From: Streptomyces tauricus
Lineage (GTDB): Bacteria > Actinomycetota > Actinomycetes > Streptomycetales > Streptomycetaceae
Assembly (NCBI RefSeq): GCF_014650955.1
Contig: NZ_BMVY01000004.1
Location: 124,001 to 188,000, forward strand
Reading direction: 5' to 3'
DNA length: 64,000 nucleotides
Shown here: piece by piece, positions 41,623 to 55,483 of the stretch
Layout: the number at the start of each line of letters is the position of its first letter
Position numbering within the stretch: the stretch's first letter is position 1
Program-made: the position numbers and the translations under genes
The notes under the pieces: generated by a model
Told to the model about the DNA's origin: nothing
The model's database searches: none
What the model saw: only the letters and a program-made list of their open reading frames with translations

Positions 41623-42564
41623 ATGAACGGTGGCGCTTTACACGTACACCAGGCCAGTGTCGGGGAGTTGCAGACCGCCGCGTCGGCGGTCCTCGCTCCG
41701 CTGGCCGTGACGGCTCCGGATGCTGAGGGGCACGGGAGCGCGTTCCGGGCCGACATCGACGCGGCGGCGGTCGGGCGCGCCGCGGTGGCACGGATCAGAG
41801 GCTCGGCGCATCTGGTCCGGCGGTCGACCCGGGCGATCTCGTCCACGGACCCCGAACTGCTGAAGATCACCCTGCACGGGTCGGCCGAGCCTGCCGCGGT
41901 GGACCAGGGAGACACCCGGTCCCGTGCTCACCGGGGCGACTTCGTGGTGCTCGACATGACACGGCCGTATCGCATGGCCGTCCCCGACGGGTGTGACGTG
42001 CTGGCCGTCGGCATCTCCCGCACCGAACTGGGGCCGCACGCCACGGCGGTCGCCGACCGGGCCGCCCTGCGGCTGGCGGCCGGCAGCGGTGCGCAGGCCG
42101 TGTTCTCCGGGTTTCTGAGGGGACTCGGCACCCACCTCGACGAACTGGCCGGTCCCGCGCAGGCCCACGTGGGCGACGCCCTGGTGTCGCTCCTGATCGC
42201 CGCCTTCACCGAGACGGCGCCCGGCCGCGCGGACACGGCCACCGAACTGGTCGACCGCATCCGCGTCTACGCCCTCGCGAACATCTCCGACCCGTCCCTG
42301 TGCGTCGAGTCGGTCGCGGCGGCGCACGGCATCTCGGGCCGCCAGCTCCACCGGCTGTTCGCCCGGTCCGGGACCCCGTTCGCGGCCTGGCTGCGCGCCG
42401 AACGCCTCGGCCGCGTACGGCGCGACCTCCTCGACCCGGCCCATGACAGCCGTACGACCGCCGCCGTGGCCGCCCGCTGGGGTATCCACGACCCGCGCCA
42501 CCTGGCCCGCGGCCTCAAGTCCCACTACGGCCGGACGGCCCGCGAACTGCGCCTGGACAGGTGA
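41623..42564 (+). CDS. AraC-family regulator, AraC-binding-like (cupin_6) type
   Basis: A 313-residue regulator. The N-terminal 170 residues are the sensor domain seen in FeaR/NitR-like proteins (DPELLKITLHGSAEPAAVDQ, GDFVVLDMTRPYRMAVP). The C-terminal 110 residues are the double helix-turn-helix: DRIRVYALANISDPSLCVES, AAAHGISGRQLHRLFARSGT, WGIHDPRHLARGLKSHYGRT. Start ATG 41623. It lies downstream of the HATPase terminator and upstream of a convergent small secreted protein gene, so its target is not evident. Confidence 0.9.
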   Translation: MNGGALHVHQASVGELQTAASAVLAPLAVTAPDAEGHGSAFRADIDAAAVGRAAVARIRGSAHLVRRSTRAISSTDPELLKITLHGSAEPAAVDQGDTRSRAHRGDFVVLDMTRPYRMAVPDGCDVLAVGISRTELGPHATAVADRAALRLAAGSGAQAVFSGFLRGLGTHLDELAGPAQAHVGDALVSLLIAAFTETAPGRADTATELVDRIRVYALANISDPSLCVESVAAAHGISGRQLHRLFARSGTPFAAWLRAERLGRVRRDLLDPAHDSRTTAAVAARWGIHDPRHLARGLKSHYGRTARELRLDR

Positions 42565-42663
42565 CGGCGGCACAGCGGGAACGCGGAGCGGGCCGGGCCT
42601 TCCCCCGTGGAGGCCCGACCCGTGGTTCACACGTGACGCGGTACGCGTCCTACGACACGGGAC

Positions 42664-43020
42664 CTACGGCTGGAGCGTGATCGAGTTGATCGGCGTCATG
42701 TTCTTGTCGATGAACCAGCCGCTCGGCAGGTTCCCCTCGCAGCCCGTGCCGTTGTAACCGGTGCAGGTGCTCATGGTCGCCCCACCGGTCTGGTTGTTGA
42801 AGATGCGGTACGTGCCGAACATGCCGCTCAGGTTGTGGGACCCGTAGTCGTAGTAGACGTGCGACGGCTGATCGTTGTTCCATCCGGCGCCCGGGTAGAT
42901 GCAGACGTACCCGTCCTGACACCCGTGCTGCGTGGCGGCGCTGGCGGTGGTCGAGCCGACGGTGGTCAGTACACCGACTGCGAGTGACACGGCTGCCGCG
43001 GCCCTGGCGATCCTGCGCAT
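42664..43020 (-). CDS. Small secreted protein, peptidase-inhibitor I36-like
   Basis: A 118-residue secreted protein. The signal peptide (RIARAAAAVSLAVGVLTTVG) is followed after ASAA by a compact domain with GCQDGYVCIYPGAGWNNDQP, YYDYGSHNLSGMFGTYRIFN and a tail with CTGYNGTGCEGNLPSGWF. The arrangement of cysteines and the short beta-rich fold match the I36-like (SMPI-like) family of Streptomyces extracellular inhibitors. ATG 43020 has GAGGGGA upstream. It probably inhibits a metallopeptidase or serves as a small structural surface protein; the first is family inference only. Confidence 0.82.
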   Translation of the reverse strand: MRRIARAAAAVSLAVGVLTTVGSTTASAATQHGCQDGYVCIYPGAGWNNDQPSHVYYDYGSHNLSGMFGTYRIFNNQTGGATMSTCTGYNGTGCEGNLPSGWFIDKNMTPINSITLQP

Positions 43021-43122
43021 GAAGAGTCCCCTCGTAACTGCGTGAGTGGTCGGGTTCGGCACTCACCGTAGGGAGGACCCGCGCGGCGCGTACCTGACAG
43101 ATGTCAGGAGCGGACCGCCGCG

Positions 43123-43176
43123 GTGACGCCGGACGCGCTCAGCCCGCGCCGTGACGCCGGACGCGCTCAGCCCGCG
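43123..43176. repeat. 26-bp direct repeat downstream of the WxL/DUF916 gene
   Basis: Two copies of a 26-bp unit beginning GTGACGCCGGACGCGCTCAG start at 43123 and 43151. They lie in the gap between the DUF916 gene end and the start of the small secreted protein. No function is evident. Confidence 0.7.
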
Positions 43177-43300
43177 TCGATCCTGTCGACGGCGAACTCG
43201 CCCCGGTCTGCACGCTGCCGTTGACGTGGCGGCGGGGAACACGCTCACCACCGCGCCCTCACCCGACTTCTCGGGGCGGAACAACCAGGACACTTCTGAG

Positions 43301-44494
43301 TCAGCGCGTGGCACGCGTGTCTTGGTCACCCCGGGTGCCCTGGGTGTCTTGAGTGCCATGGGCATCTTGAGTGCCCTGGGTGCCCTGGGTGCGGTCTTGG
43401 AGCGCCCGTTCCACGGCGTCCCGTACCCGCGCGTCCTCGCGCTCCTTGCGGCGGGTGCGGTTGCGGCGGCGCAGGATGTACGCGCCCGTGGCCCCGGCGA
43501 GCAGCACGACGATCAGCAGGACCAGGGTCCAGGGGATCGCCCAGCCCGTCGTCGTGGCCTCCACGGGCTTGAGGGATGTGGTCGAACCGGCCGCGTCCGT
43601 GATCGCGGGAGTGACCGTCGCCTTCGCGGTGAGGCGGACGGCGGGTGTGACCTCGTGGACCGGGACGGAGACCTTCCAGCGTTCGCCGGGAAGTAGTTCC
43701 GGGGCGGCGGCGATCTTCCCGGCGCGCGTCTCCGACGTACCGAAGGGGCCGGTCAGCGTGACCTTCTGGGCGCCGGAGAGCAGGGCGTTGCCCGTGTTGT
43801 GGAGCGTGTACGTGACCGTCGCGTCGCCCTGGCCGAAGGGGTTCGCCGTGCCCCGGTAGTCCACGTGCAGGTCCTCGACCGCGAGTGTGGGCTTCAGCGC
43901 GCCGCTGACCCGCAGCTTGATCCGGATGCCCAGGCGGCGGTCGACGGCGATGCCCTCGGTGTCGTCGGCCTGCTTGAGCGAGGTGAGGATGCCGCCCACA
44001 TAGTCGCCGGGGGTGGCGTCGCGGGGGACGGCGACGGTGAAGGGGATCTCCGCCGTCCTGCCCGGCGCGATCCGCACGCTGGTCTTCGTGGCACGGACCC
44101 AGGCGCCGATGCCGAGGGACTTCTTCTCCCGTGTGAGGAGGTCGAGTTGGCCCTTCTCGGTGGTGTAGCCGTCGGCCGCGTACAGCGCCAGTGTGAGCGC
44201 GCTCCTGCTGCGGTTGGCGACCACCATGGCGTCCTTGACCTGGCTGCCGGGGTTGACGCTGTAGCTGAAGCTGGAGCGGTCGTCCCCGTACCCGTTCGCG
44301 GCCGTACGGACCGTCCAGGTCACGTCACCTTCGGCGGCCCGGGCCGGCCCCGTCGACGTACCGGCGAACGCGAGAGCCACCAGCAGCGCCAGGACCGCGT
44401 ACCGCAGGAGCGTGTACCGCAGGATCCCGTGACGCGGGATGAGATGACTCGGGGCGGCGAACGCCGTCCGGCGGAGTGCTGGGGACATGTGCAT
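43301..44494 (-). CDS. WxL-associated DUF916 surface protein
   Basis: A 397-residue protein. A signal peptide (LLRYAVLALLVALAFAGTST) leads into a DUF916/WxL-peptidoglycan-binding-type domain: FSYSVNPGSQVKDAMVVANR, YTTEKGQLDLLTREKKSLG, PFTVAVPRDATPGDYVGGIL. A second beta domain and then a C-terminal membrane helix (WTLVLLIVVLLAGATGAYIL) with a positive cytoplasmic tail RRRNRTRRKER follow. The last 25 residues are a TQGTQ/THGTQDTQ repeat from DNA repeats. It is 137 nt downstream of a WxL-tailed phosphatase gene and probably anchors it at the wall. Two Met (44494 and 44488) are near; the first is chosen. Confidence 0.85.
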   Translation of the reverse strand: MHMSPALRRTAFAAPSHLIPRHGILRYTLLRYAVLALLVALAFAGTSTGPARAAEGDVTWTVRTAANGYGDDRSSFSYSVNPGSQVKDAMVVANRSRSALTLALYAADGYTTEKGQLDLLTREKKSLGIGAWVRATKTSVRIAPGRTAEIPFTVAVPRDATPGDYVGGILTSLKQADDTEGIAVDRRLGIRIKLRVSGALKPTLAVEDLHVDYRGTANPFGQGDATVTYTLHNTGNALLSGAQKVTLTGPFGTSETRAGKIAAAPELLPGERWKVSVPVHEVTPAVRLTAKATVTPAITDAAGSTTSLKPVEATTTGWAIPWTLVLLIVVLLAGATGAYILRRRNRTRRKEREDARVRDAVERALQDRTQGTQGTQDAHGTQDTQGTRGDQDTRATR

Positions 44495-44530
44495 GGCGGG
44501 GCTCTCCGGGCTTGGGTGGTGCTGGAAGGG

Positions 44531-44568
44531 GCGGGGCAGGCGGCCGGTGAGCCGATCGCCTGCCCCGC
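44531..44568. terminator. Hairpin between phosphatase and DUF916 genes
   Basis: Perfect 12-bp arms (GCGGGGCAGGCG and its complement) with a 14-nt loop, between the two genes on the minus strand. It may partly terminate transcription and set the ratio of the two proteins. Confidence 0.6.
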
Positions 44569-44630
44569 TGATGGAGCTGGTCAAACAGGTTGAGCGGGCT
44601 GAGCGGGTTGAGCGGGTCGCGCGGCGGTGA

Positions 44631-46610
44631 TCAGCTGCTCAGCGCGGTGATCGTCAGGGTGGCGCGGTAGCCGCCCTTCCGGACGCTGTCCAAGATCTTG
44701 AGATCCAGGTCGGCGCCCAGCTTCGCCTTGCCGCGGGCGTGACCCTGGTCGGCCGAGCCGAGGCCGCGCGAGATCGACAGACCCTTGCCCTGGTCGTCGT
44801 AGCCCGAGGCCACCGAGGCACCGGCCTTGGCGCCCGCTCCCTGGTCGAGGAGGTACGGCGACCAGCCCAGGTAGGAGCCGGGGAACGTCTTGTCGGCGTC
44901 CTTGAAGTCGCTCACAGCGGCCGACACCGACCACGGCGAGAGCGAACGGCGGGAGTCCGTGACGAGGATCGGGTTGATCTTGCCGGAGGCGGTGAAGTGG
45001 TCACCGTTCTCCTCCTTGGCGGTACCCAGGTCCACCAGGCCGTTGTAGCCGTCGATGGTCCAGCCGAACTCGCCCGGGGCCGCGTTCGGCACGTTGACCT
45101 GGAGGGACTGGCCGTCACCGTTGTACGGGTGGACGCTCACCTTGTCGACGACCGAGCCGACGGGCTGGTCGGCGGTGGTGTTGTTGCACCAGTCGCCGTG
45201 CTCCACCTCGGAGTTGGGGGCCGCGCAGGTGCCGCTGCGGATGTTCTCGACGACGAGCTTCTCGTCGCGCACCTGCACCTTGACGTAGCTGCGGACGTGC
45301 TCCTGGTTCTGGACGGAGTTGTACCAGTAGCTGTCCGGGTTCAGCGGGTCGGCGCCGTTGCCCGCACCGCTCGTACCGCTGCTGTCGGGCTTGGTGATGT
45401 CGTAGTACTTCGAGCCCGAGGCCGAGTTGGCGGTCACGTACAGGACGCCGCCGGGACCGGGGTAGACGTCGGCCGCGCCGGGCTGCTCGTCCTTGTCGGC
45501 CTTCTCACCGTTCTTGATGAGGTAGCTGCGCGAATAGCTGTGGTCGTGACCCTGGAGGACGATGTCGACGCCGAGCTTGGAAAACGTTGTCGGGAAGTCG
45601 ACGCGGCGCGCCTTGTTGTCGCCGTCCTTGGCGTGCGAGGCGGGGGAGTAGATCGAGTGGTGGTAGACGAGCACCTTCCACTTGGCCTCGGAGCCGTGCT
45701 GGTTGATGACGTCCGTGACGTACTTGGTGTGCGCCTCGTCACCGCCGCCGCCCTGCGAGGTGGCGTAGCTGTTGCTGTTCAGGTCGATGAACAGCACATC
45801 CTTGTAGATGTACCAGTAGTCACCGCCCGAGGTGTTGGAGGCGGGGTTGCCGTTCGAGTAGTACGCGCCCGAGCGGTCCGTGTTCGGCGTGGAGAAGTGC
45901 TGCTCGTACGCCTTGCCGCCGACGTCGTGGTTGCCGATGGTCGCCGCGAACGGCACCTGGCGCAGCTGGTCGGGGGCGAGGAACGCGTTCCACTGGGACT
46001 CGTTGTTCGCGCTCTCGACCTGGTCGCCGCCGGAGACGAGGAGTTCGGCGTCCTTGTTGGCCTTGGTGGCCACGTCGAGGGTGTCCTGCCAGCCCGCCTG
46101 GTCCTTCGCCGTGTCGCCGGAGGAGCCGATCTGCGGGTCGCCGAGGAAGAGGAAGTCGTACTCGCCCTCGAAGTCCTGCGTGCGGAACGCGTACGCGGTC
46201 GACCAGTTGCCCTCACTGCCGACGCGATAGGAGTACGCGGTGTTCTCCTTGAGGCCGGTGATGGTGGCGTGGCGGTTGTAGCCGCCGCTGGTTGCGATGT
46301 TGGCGCCGCCCAGCGCGTCGAACGTGGCGGCGTCGGCGGGGAACTCGCCCGCGGTCACCAGCGCGGTGGGCGCGACCTGGATCTTCTGGGTGGTGTCGGC
46401 GGAGGAGTACCAGCTGACGGTCCGCTGGGTCTCGTCGGCGCCGACACCGAGGACGATGCCGGTGAGGGTGGCTGAGTCGGCGGCGACCGCGGGATTCGTG
46501 AGTCCGCCACCGCCGAGGGCCAGGATCAGGCCCACGGATGCCGCGACGGCGGTGCCCGCCACGCGGCGCCGCACCGGTCTTCCGGCCGGTGCGAAGAGCT
46601 TTGTTCTCAT
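44631..46610 (-). CDS. Secreted metallophosphoesterase (purple-acid-phosphatase-like) with C-terminal WxL domain
   Basis: A 659-residue secreted protein. A signal peptide (VAGTAVAASVGLILALGGGG) is followed by an N-terminal fibronectin-like domain, then a calcineurin-type phosphatase with GDPQIG, SGGDQVESANNESQW, AATIGNHDVGG, VYHHSIYS and VLQGHDHSYSRS as metal ligands. The C-terminal 110 residues match a WxL domain: LSPWSVSAAVSDFKDADKTF and PGSYLGWSPYL, ending GYRATLTITALSS. WxL domains bind peptidoglycan non-covalently. It probably displays a phosphatase on the wall with the DUF916 partner. ATG 46610 is used as the first Met of the signal peptide. Confidence 0.9.
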   Translation of the reverse strand: MRTKLFAPAGRPVRRRVAGTAVAASVGLILALGGGGLTNPAVAADSATLTGIVLGVGADETQRTVSWYSSADTTQKIQVAPTALVTAGEFPADAATFDALGGANIATSGGYNRHATITGLKENTAYSYRVGSEGNWSTAYAFRTQDFEGEYDFLFLGDPQIGSSGDTAKDQAGWQDTLDVATKANKDAELLVSGGDQVESANNESQWNAFLAPDQLRQVPFAATIGNHDVGGKAYEQHFSTPNTDRSGAYYSNGNPASNTSGGDYWYIYKDVLFIDLNSNSYATSQGGGGDEAHTKYVTDVINQHGSEAKWKVLVYHHSIYSPASHAKDGDNKARRVDFPTTFSKLGVDIVLQGHDHSYSRSYLIKNGEKADKDEQPGAADVYPGPGGVLYVTANSASGSKYYDITKPDSSGTSGAGNGADPLNPDSYWYNSVQNQEHVRSYVKVQVRDEKLVVENIRSGTCAAPNSEVEHGDWCNNTTADQPVGSVVDKVSVHPYNGDGQSLQVNVPNAAPGEFGWTIDGYNGLVDLGTAKEENGDHFTASGKINPILVTDSRRSLSPWSVSAAVSDFKDADKTFPGSYLGWSPYLLDQGAGAKAGASVASGYDDQGKGLSISRGLGSADQGHARGKAKLGADLDLKILDSVRKGGYRATLTITALSS

Positions 46611-46762
46611 GACGTGTCGTTTCTTCTGTTCTGCCGTGTGCGTGCGGTGTGCACGCAATGGAGATCGTCAAGCTTTCGGTGCCAGGTGAACCCCGCATAA
46701 ATGTGGTCGCGGGGTCTGCTGAACATCCAGGTGAGCGGGGTGCGGGGGAGTCGGGTGGGCTC

Positions 46763-48016
46763 TCACAGGCCGAACGTGCGCTGGACGAACCAGATCAGCC
46801 CCATGGCGGCGACGCCCGCGCTGATCGTGCCGGTCGCCCACAGGCCCGCCCGGCGGGAGCGCCGCCGCAGCAGGAGCAGCAGCGGGAACACCACGGCGAT
46901 GATGGCCAACTGCACTGCCTCGATACCGATGTTGAAGACGAGCAGCGACCACAGCAGGGTCCACGACCAGGCGGCGTCGATCCCGAGCGCTCCGGCGAAG
47001 CCCAGCCCGTGGACGAGGCCGAAACAGAACACGACACCCAGCCGCGTCCACCCGGCGCGGTCCAGCGCGAAGTGGCTGCCACCTCCGTCGCCACGGCCGC
47101 CGTCCGGCACCGGCACCGGCAGGTCGGTGACGTGCACACCGCGCTGCCGGATCCGCCACAGATGCCAGCCGGCGACCACGGCGATGGACAGCGCGATGAC
47201 AGGTTCCACGACGCTCCCCGGCACGTCCACCAGGCCGAGCGCGGCCAGCAGGAACGTCACCGAGTGCGCCAGCGTGAAGCTGGTGGCCGCCAGGACGATC
47301 TCGCGCGGTCGCCGCGATCCGGCGATCAGCGCGAGCAGGAACAGGATGTGGTCGACGCCGGTCAGCAGGTGTTCGGCGCCCAGACGGAAGAACTCCCAGA
47401 ACCGCTCGGTCCAGGACTGGCCGAGGGAGAACGACGGATGGGCCGCGTCCAGGACCGCGCTGCCGGTACGACCGCCGACGTCGTACGTGGCGATGGTCTT
47501 GGTGCCCTTGACGTACTCCTCGGAGTCCGGGAAGAGCCCGCTGCGGATCTCGTGGTCGACGGTGACGTGGCTGTCGCCGCCGCCCGCACAGGTCCAGTCG
47601 AGGGTGAGGAGGGCGTAGGGCACGCCTTCCTCGCGGCCCATGCGGAAGCCGCCGGCCGGGGCGGGTCGGCAGGCTTCTTCTCCCGCGGTGACCGTGAAGC
47701 GCCGGGTGACGTAGTCGACGGCCGTCGCATGGTGGGCGTCGAGTGCCGCGGCCTGCGCGTCGGCGTCCCCGGCGTCGAACGCCTCGGTCCCGGCACGGAA
47801 GAGCGGGTCGTCGTGTCCGGCGTCGGCGGCGGACACCACCAGGAGGTCGTACTCCAGCTTCAGCTCGGTCCGCAGCCGGTCGTCGTCGCCGTCGGTGACA
47901 CGGACGTACACGGTCGAGGTGAAGCCGTGGGCCGCGGCGGGTCGGCCGAGGCCGAGCAGGATGAGGAACACCGCCGCGGCCAGAACGGTCAGGGGGCGGC
48001 GCACAGGGTGTGACAT
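46763..48016 (-). CDS. HupE/UreJ-family membrane protein
   Basis: A 417-residue membrane protein. A signal-like helix (PLTVLAAAVFLILLGLGRPA) leads to an extracytoplasmic domain of about 200 residues (HGFTSTVYVRVTDGDDDRLR). Then come about seven membrane helices with the HupE motifs LGAEHLLTGVDHILFLLALI, TSFTLAHSVTFLLAALGLV, VVEPVIALSIAVVAGWH and FGLVHGLGFAGALG. HupE/UreJ proteins are linked to nickel or other metal uptake, based on conserved His-Asp pairs (HLLTGVDH, HSVTF, HGLGFA). Function in Streptomyces is not settled. ATG 48016 has AAGGAG upstream. Confidence 0.85.
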   Translation of the reverse strand: MSHPVRRPLTVLAAAVFLILLGLGRPAAAHGFTSTVYVRVTDGDDDRLRTELKLEYDLLVVSAADAGHDDPLFRAGTEAFDAGDADAQAAALDAHHATAVDYVTRRFTVTAGEEACRPAPAGGFRMGREEGVPYALLTLDWTCAGGGDSHVTVDHEIRSGLFPDSEEYVKGTKTIATYDVGGRTGSAVLDAAHPSFSLGQSWTERFWEFFRLGAEHLLTGVDHILFLLALIAGSRRPREIVLAATSFTLAHSVTFLLAALGLVDVPGSVVEPVIALSIAVVAGWHLWRIRQRGVHVTDLPVPVPDGGRGDGGGSHFALDRAGWTRLGVVFCFGLVHGLGFAGALGIDAAWSWTLLWSLLVFNIGIEAVQLAIIAVVFPLLLLLRRRSRRAGLWATGTISAGVAAMGLIWFVQRTFGL

Positions 48017-48197
48017 GGGGCTCCTTGAGGTTGCCCGTGCACCGTCCTGGTCGAGGGTGAATCGACGGGGGCCGTTCGGCGAACCGTGGGGGAACACCTG
48101 CTCGATCACGGCTGAGCGGATGGAGATGCTGGTCAGCGGGGGCGCAGGATGTGGGCGTACCCGCCCCTGTCACGCCCTGTCACGGAGGACGATCCTC

Positions 48198-51850
<3,653 letters not shown>

Positions 51851-52126
51851 TCACACGAGCATCAGGGGCAGGATGGACACGGCGGCGGCCACGAAGATCG
51901 GATGGAAGTTGACGGTCCACGCCTCCTGATCCTGACCGATGACCAGGGGCCACAGAAAGGCGTTCCAGCAGTACGCACCCCGGTACCCCCGAGCCCGTCC
52001 ACGCGCGCCGCCTCCTCCAGCTCCTCGGGGAACCCCAGGAAGTACTGCCGGAACGGGAAGCGGGTGAAACCACTGAAGAGCCCCGGAACGATGAGGCCTT
52101 GCACGAGCGCGAGTTCCTTGCCGGGT
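51851..52126 (-). pseudogene. Carbohydrate ABC transporter permease (MalG-like) remnant
   Basis: In one minus frame the DNA reads VQGLIVPGLFSGFTRFPFRQ then YFLGFPEELEEAARVDGLG, the EAA-loop of a MalG-type sugar permease. In another frame, directly afterwards, it reads WNAFLWPLVIGQDQEAWTVN, then IFVAAAVSILPLMLV and a stop, the following membrane segment of the same family. About 25-30 codons between VDG and WNAFLWP are lost with a frameshift near 51985, and the N-terminus is absent. It lies between the beta-galactosidase and alditol oxidase genes and is a relic of a sugar-uptake operon. Confidence 0.8.
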
Positions 52127-52130
52127 GGGC

Positions 52131-53811
<1,681 letters not shown>

Positions 53812-55167
53812 ATGGGCAGCCGAACCGCGCTGGTCGAGGATCTGATGGAAAGGTTCCCGCACGTACCGCGCGAGGCGGTCTTCAAAGAAGACCTCCTCCG
53901 CGGCGGCGTGGCCTTCGACGACTCCGCGCTCAGCGACAACGAGGGCGGAGACGTCAAACCGAAGTCGTACTTCATCTTCTCCTTCGACCACGGCACCCTC
54001 CCCGAACTGGGCGAGGCCGCCCTGCGCCGCCCGCCCGAGGAGATCATCCTCACCGGCGGCCCGTACGACCTGCGGCGGACCGTCGTCTCCGTACGCGTCA
54101 ACCCGTCCTCGCCCTACCGCGTCGCCGCCGGCCCCGACGGCCTGCTCGGGCTTTACCTGGACGGGAAGCGGATTTCGGACGTCGGGGTGCCGCCGATGCC
54201 GGAGTACTACCGGCACAAGCTCTCCAACGGGAAGTCCGTCATGGAGGTGGCCCCCACCATCCAGTGGGGCTACCTGATCTACCTCACGGTCTTCCGCGTC
54301 TGCCAGTACTTCGGCGCCAAGGAGGAGTGCCAGTACTGCGACATCAACCACAACTGGCGCCAGCAGAAGGCGGCGGGCCGCCCGTACACCGGGGTGAAGG
54401 ACGTCGACGAGGTCCTTGAGGCGCTGGAGATCATCGACCGGTACGACACGGCGAAGACGTCCACCGCGTACACGCTGACCGGCGGCGCGATCACCTCCAA
54501 GCTGCAGGGCCGCGACGAGGCCGACTTCTACGGCATGTACGCCAAGGCCATCGAGGAGCACTTCCCCGGGCGGTGGATCGGCAAGGTCGTCGCCCAGGCG
54601 CTGCCCCGCGACGACGTGCAGCGCTTCAAGGACTACGGCGTACAGATCTACCACCCCAACTACGAGGTGTGGGACGAGTACCTGTTCAAGATGTACTGCC
54701 CCGGCAAGGAGCGCTACGTCGGCCGCGACGAGTGGCACAAGCGCATCCTCGACTCCGCGGAGGTCTTCGGCGCGCGCAATGTCATCCCCAACTTCGTCGC
54801 GGGGGTGGAGATGGCCGAGCCCTTCGGGTTCAAGACGGTCGACGAGGCGATCGCGTCCACGACGGAGGGGCTGCGGTTCTTCATGTCGCAGGGCATCACG
54901 CCCCGCTTCACCACCTGGTGCCCCGAGCCGACGACCCCGCTCGGCAAGGCCAACCCGAACGGCGCGCCGCTGGAGTACCACATCCGGCTGCTGGAGGCCT
55001 ACCGGGCGACGATGGACGACTTCGGCCTCGCCTCGCCCCCCGGATACGGGCCGCCCGGACCGGGCAACGCGGTGTTCTCGGTCAGCTCCTTCATGGACAG
55101 CCTCCCGGCGAACGCGCCGGTGGGGGAGGAGAAGGAAGCGGGCACGGACGGGGTGCCGGTGGGCTGA
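53812..55167 (+). CDS. Radical SAM protein with CX8CX2C motif
   Basis: A 451-residue protein. The SAM/iron-sulfur Cys cluster is at Cys164, Cys173 and Cys176 in VCQYFGAKEECQYCDINHN, a CX8CX2C spacing rather than CX3CX2C. The following barrel has YTLTGGAITSKLQGRDEADF (GGE-like), VVAQALPRDDVQRFKDYGVQ and RFTTWCPEPTTPLGKANPNG. The N-terminal 150 residues form a separate beta-rich region (FSFDHGTLPELGEAALRRPP, VSVRVNPSSPYRVAAGPDG). The family is known from Actinobacteria genomes, with no clear reaction. ATG 53812. It is monocistronic. Whether the first Cys is a cluster ligand needs a structure. Confidence 0.88.
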   Translation: MGSRTALVEDLMERFPHVPREAVFKEDLLRGGVAFDDSALSDNEGGDVKPKSYFIFSFDHGTLPELGEAALRRPPEEIILTGGPYDLRRTVVSVRVNPSSPYRVAAGPDGLLGLYLDGKRISDVGVPPMPEYYRHKLSNGKSVMEVAPTIQWGYLIYLTVFRVCQYFGAKEECQYCDINHNWRQQKAAGRPYTGVKDVDEVLEALEIIDRYDTAKTSTAYTLTGGAITSKLQGRDEADFYGMYAKAIEEHFPGRWIGKVVAQALPRDDVQRFKDYGVQIYHPNYEVWDEYLFKMYCPGKERYVGRDEWHKRILDSAEVFGARNVIPNFVAGVEMAEPFGFKTVDEAIASTTEGLRFFMSQGITPRFTTWCPEPTTPLGKANPNGAPLEYHIRLLEAYRATMDDFGLASPPGYGPPGPGNAVFSVSSFMDSLPANAPVGEEKEAGTDGVPVG

Positions 55168-55274
55168 GGCCGGCCGGGGCAGGGCAGGGACGCGGCCGGC
55201 ACGGACGAGACGGCACGGACGAGACGACGGTGGCCCGAGTGACCAGGAGGGGTCGGTCGGGCCCGCGGGGCCGA

Positions 55275-55338
55275 TGAGGACGTACGGCTGGGGCCACCGG
55301 GCCTGGTGAGGACGTACGGCTGGGGCCACCGGGCCTGG
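55275..55338. repeat. 32-bp tandem duplication
   Basis: Two adjacent identical 32-bp units starting TGAGGACGTACGGCTGGGGC at 55275 and 55307. Likely a recent slippage or recombination event. Confidence 0.85.
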
Positions 55339-55405
55339 TGGGGCACGCGACCGGCGGTAACCGGATCTGGCGGTGCCGCTTGTCAGTTGTGCAGGAAGCG
55401 TGAAA

Positions 55406-55459
55406 AACTCACCCGGTCGCGAGACGTCCCCTTCAACTCCCGTATTAAACGGGTGAGTT
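55406..55459. promoter_or_regulatory. Inverted repeat upstream of the sigma/CBM2 fusion
   Basis: AACTCACCCG and CGGGTGAGTT are exact complements 34 nt apart; the second arm sits 24 bp upstream of the fusion gene start. A nested CCCGTATTAAACGGG hairpin lies at the right end. Probable regulator or promoter region. Confidence 0.5.
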
Positions 55460-55483
55460 GACCCCACTTGAGCCCCCATCTGG

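Larger units (their letters stand above)
55168..55483. other. Intergenic region upstream of the sigma/CBM2 fusion
   Basis: A 316-bp gap with a 32-bp tandem duplication (55275-55338) and a 10-bp inverted repeat (55406-55459). No coding frame is supported. Confidence 0.6.
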
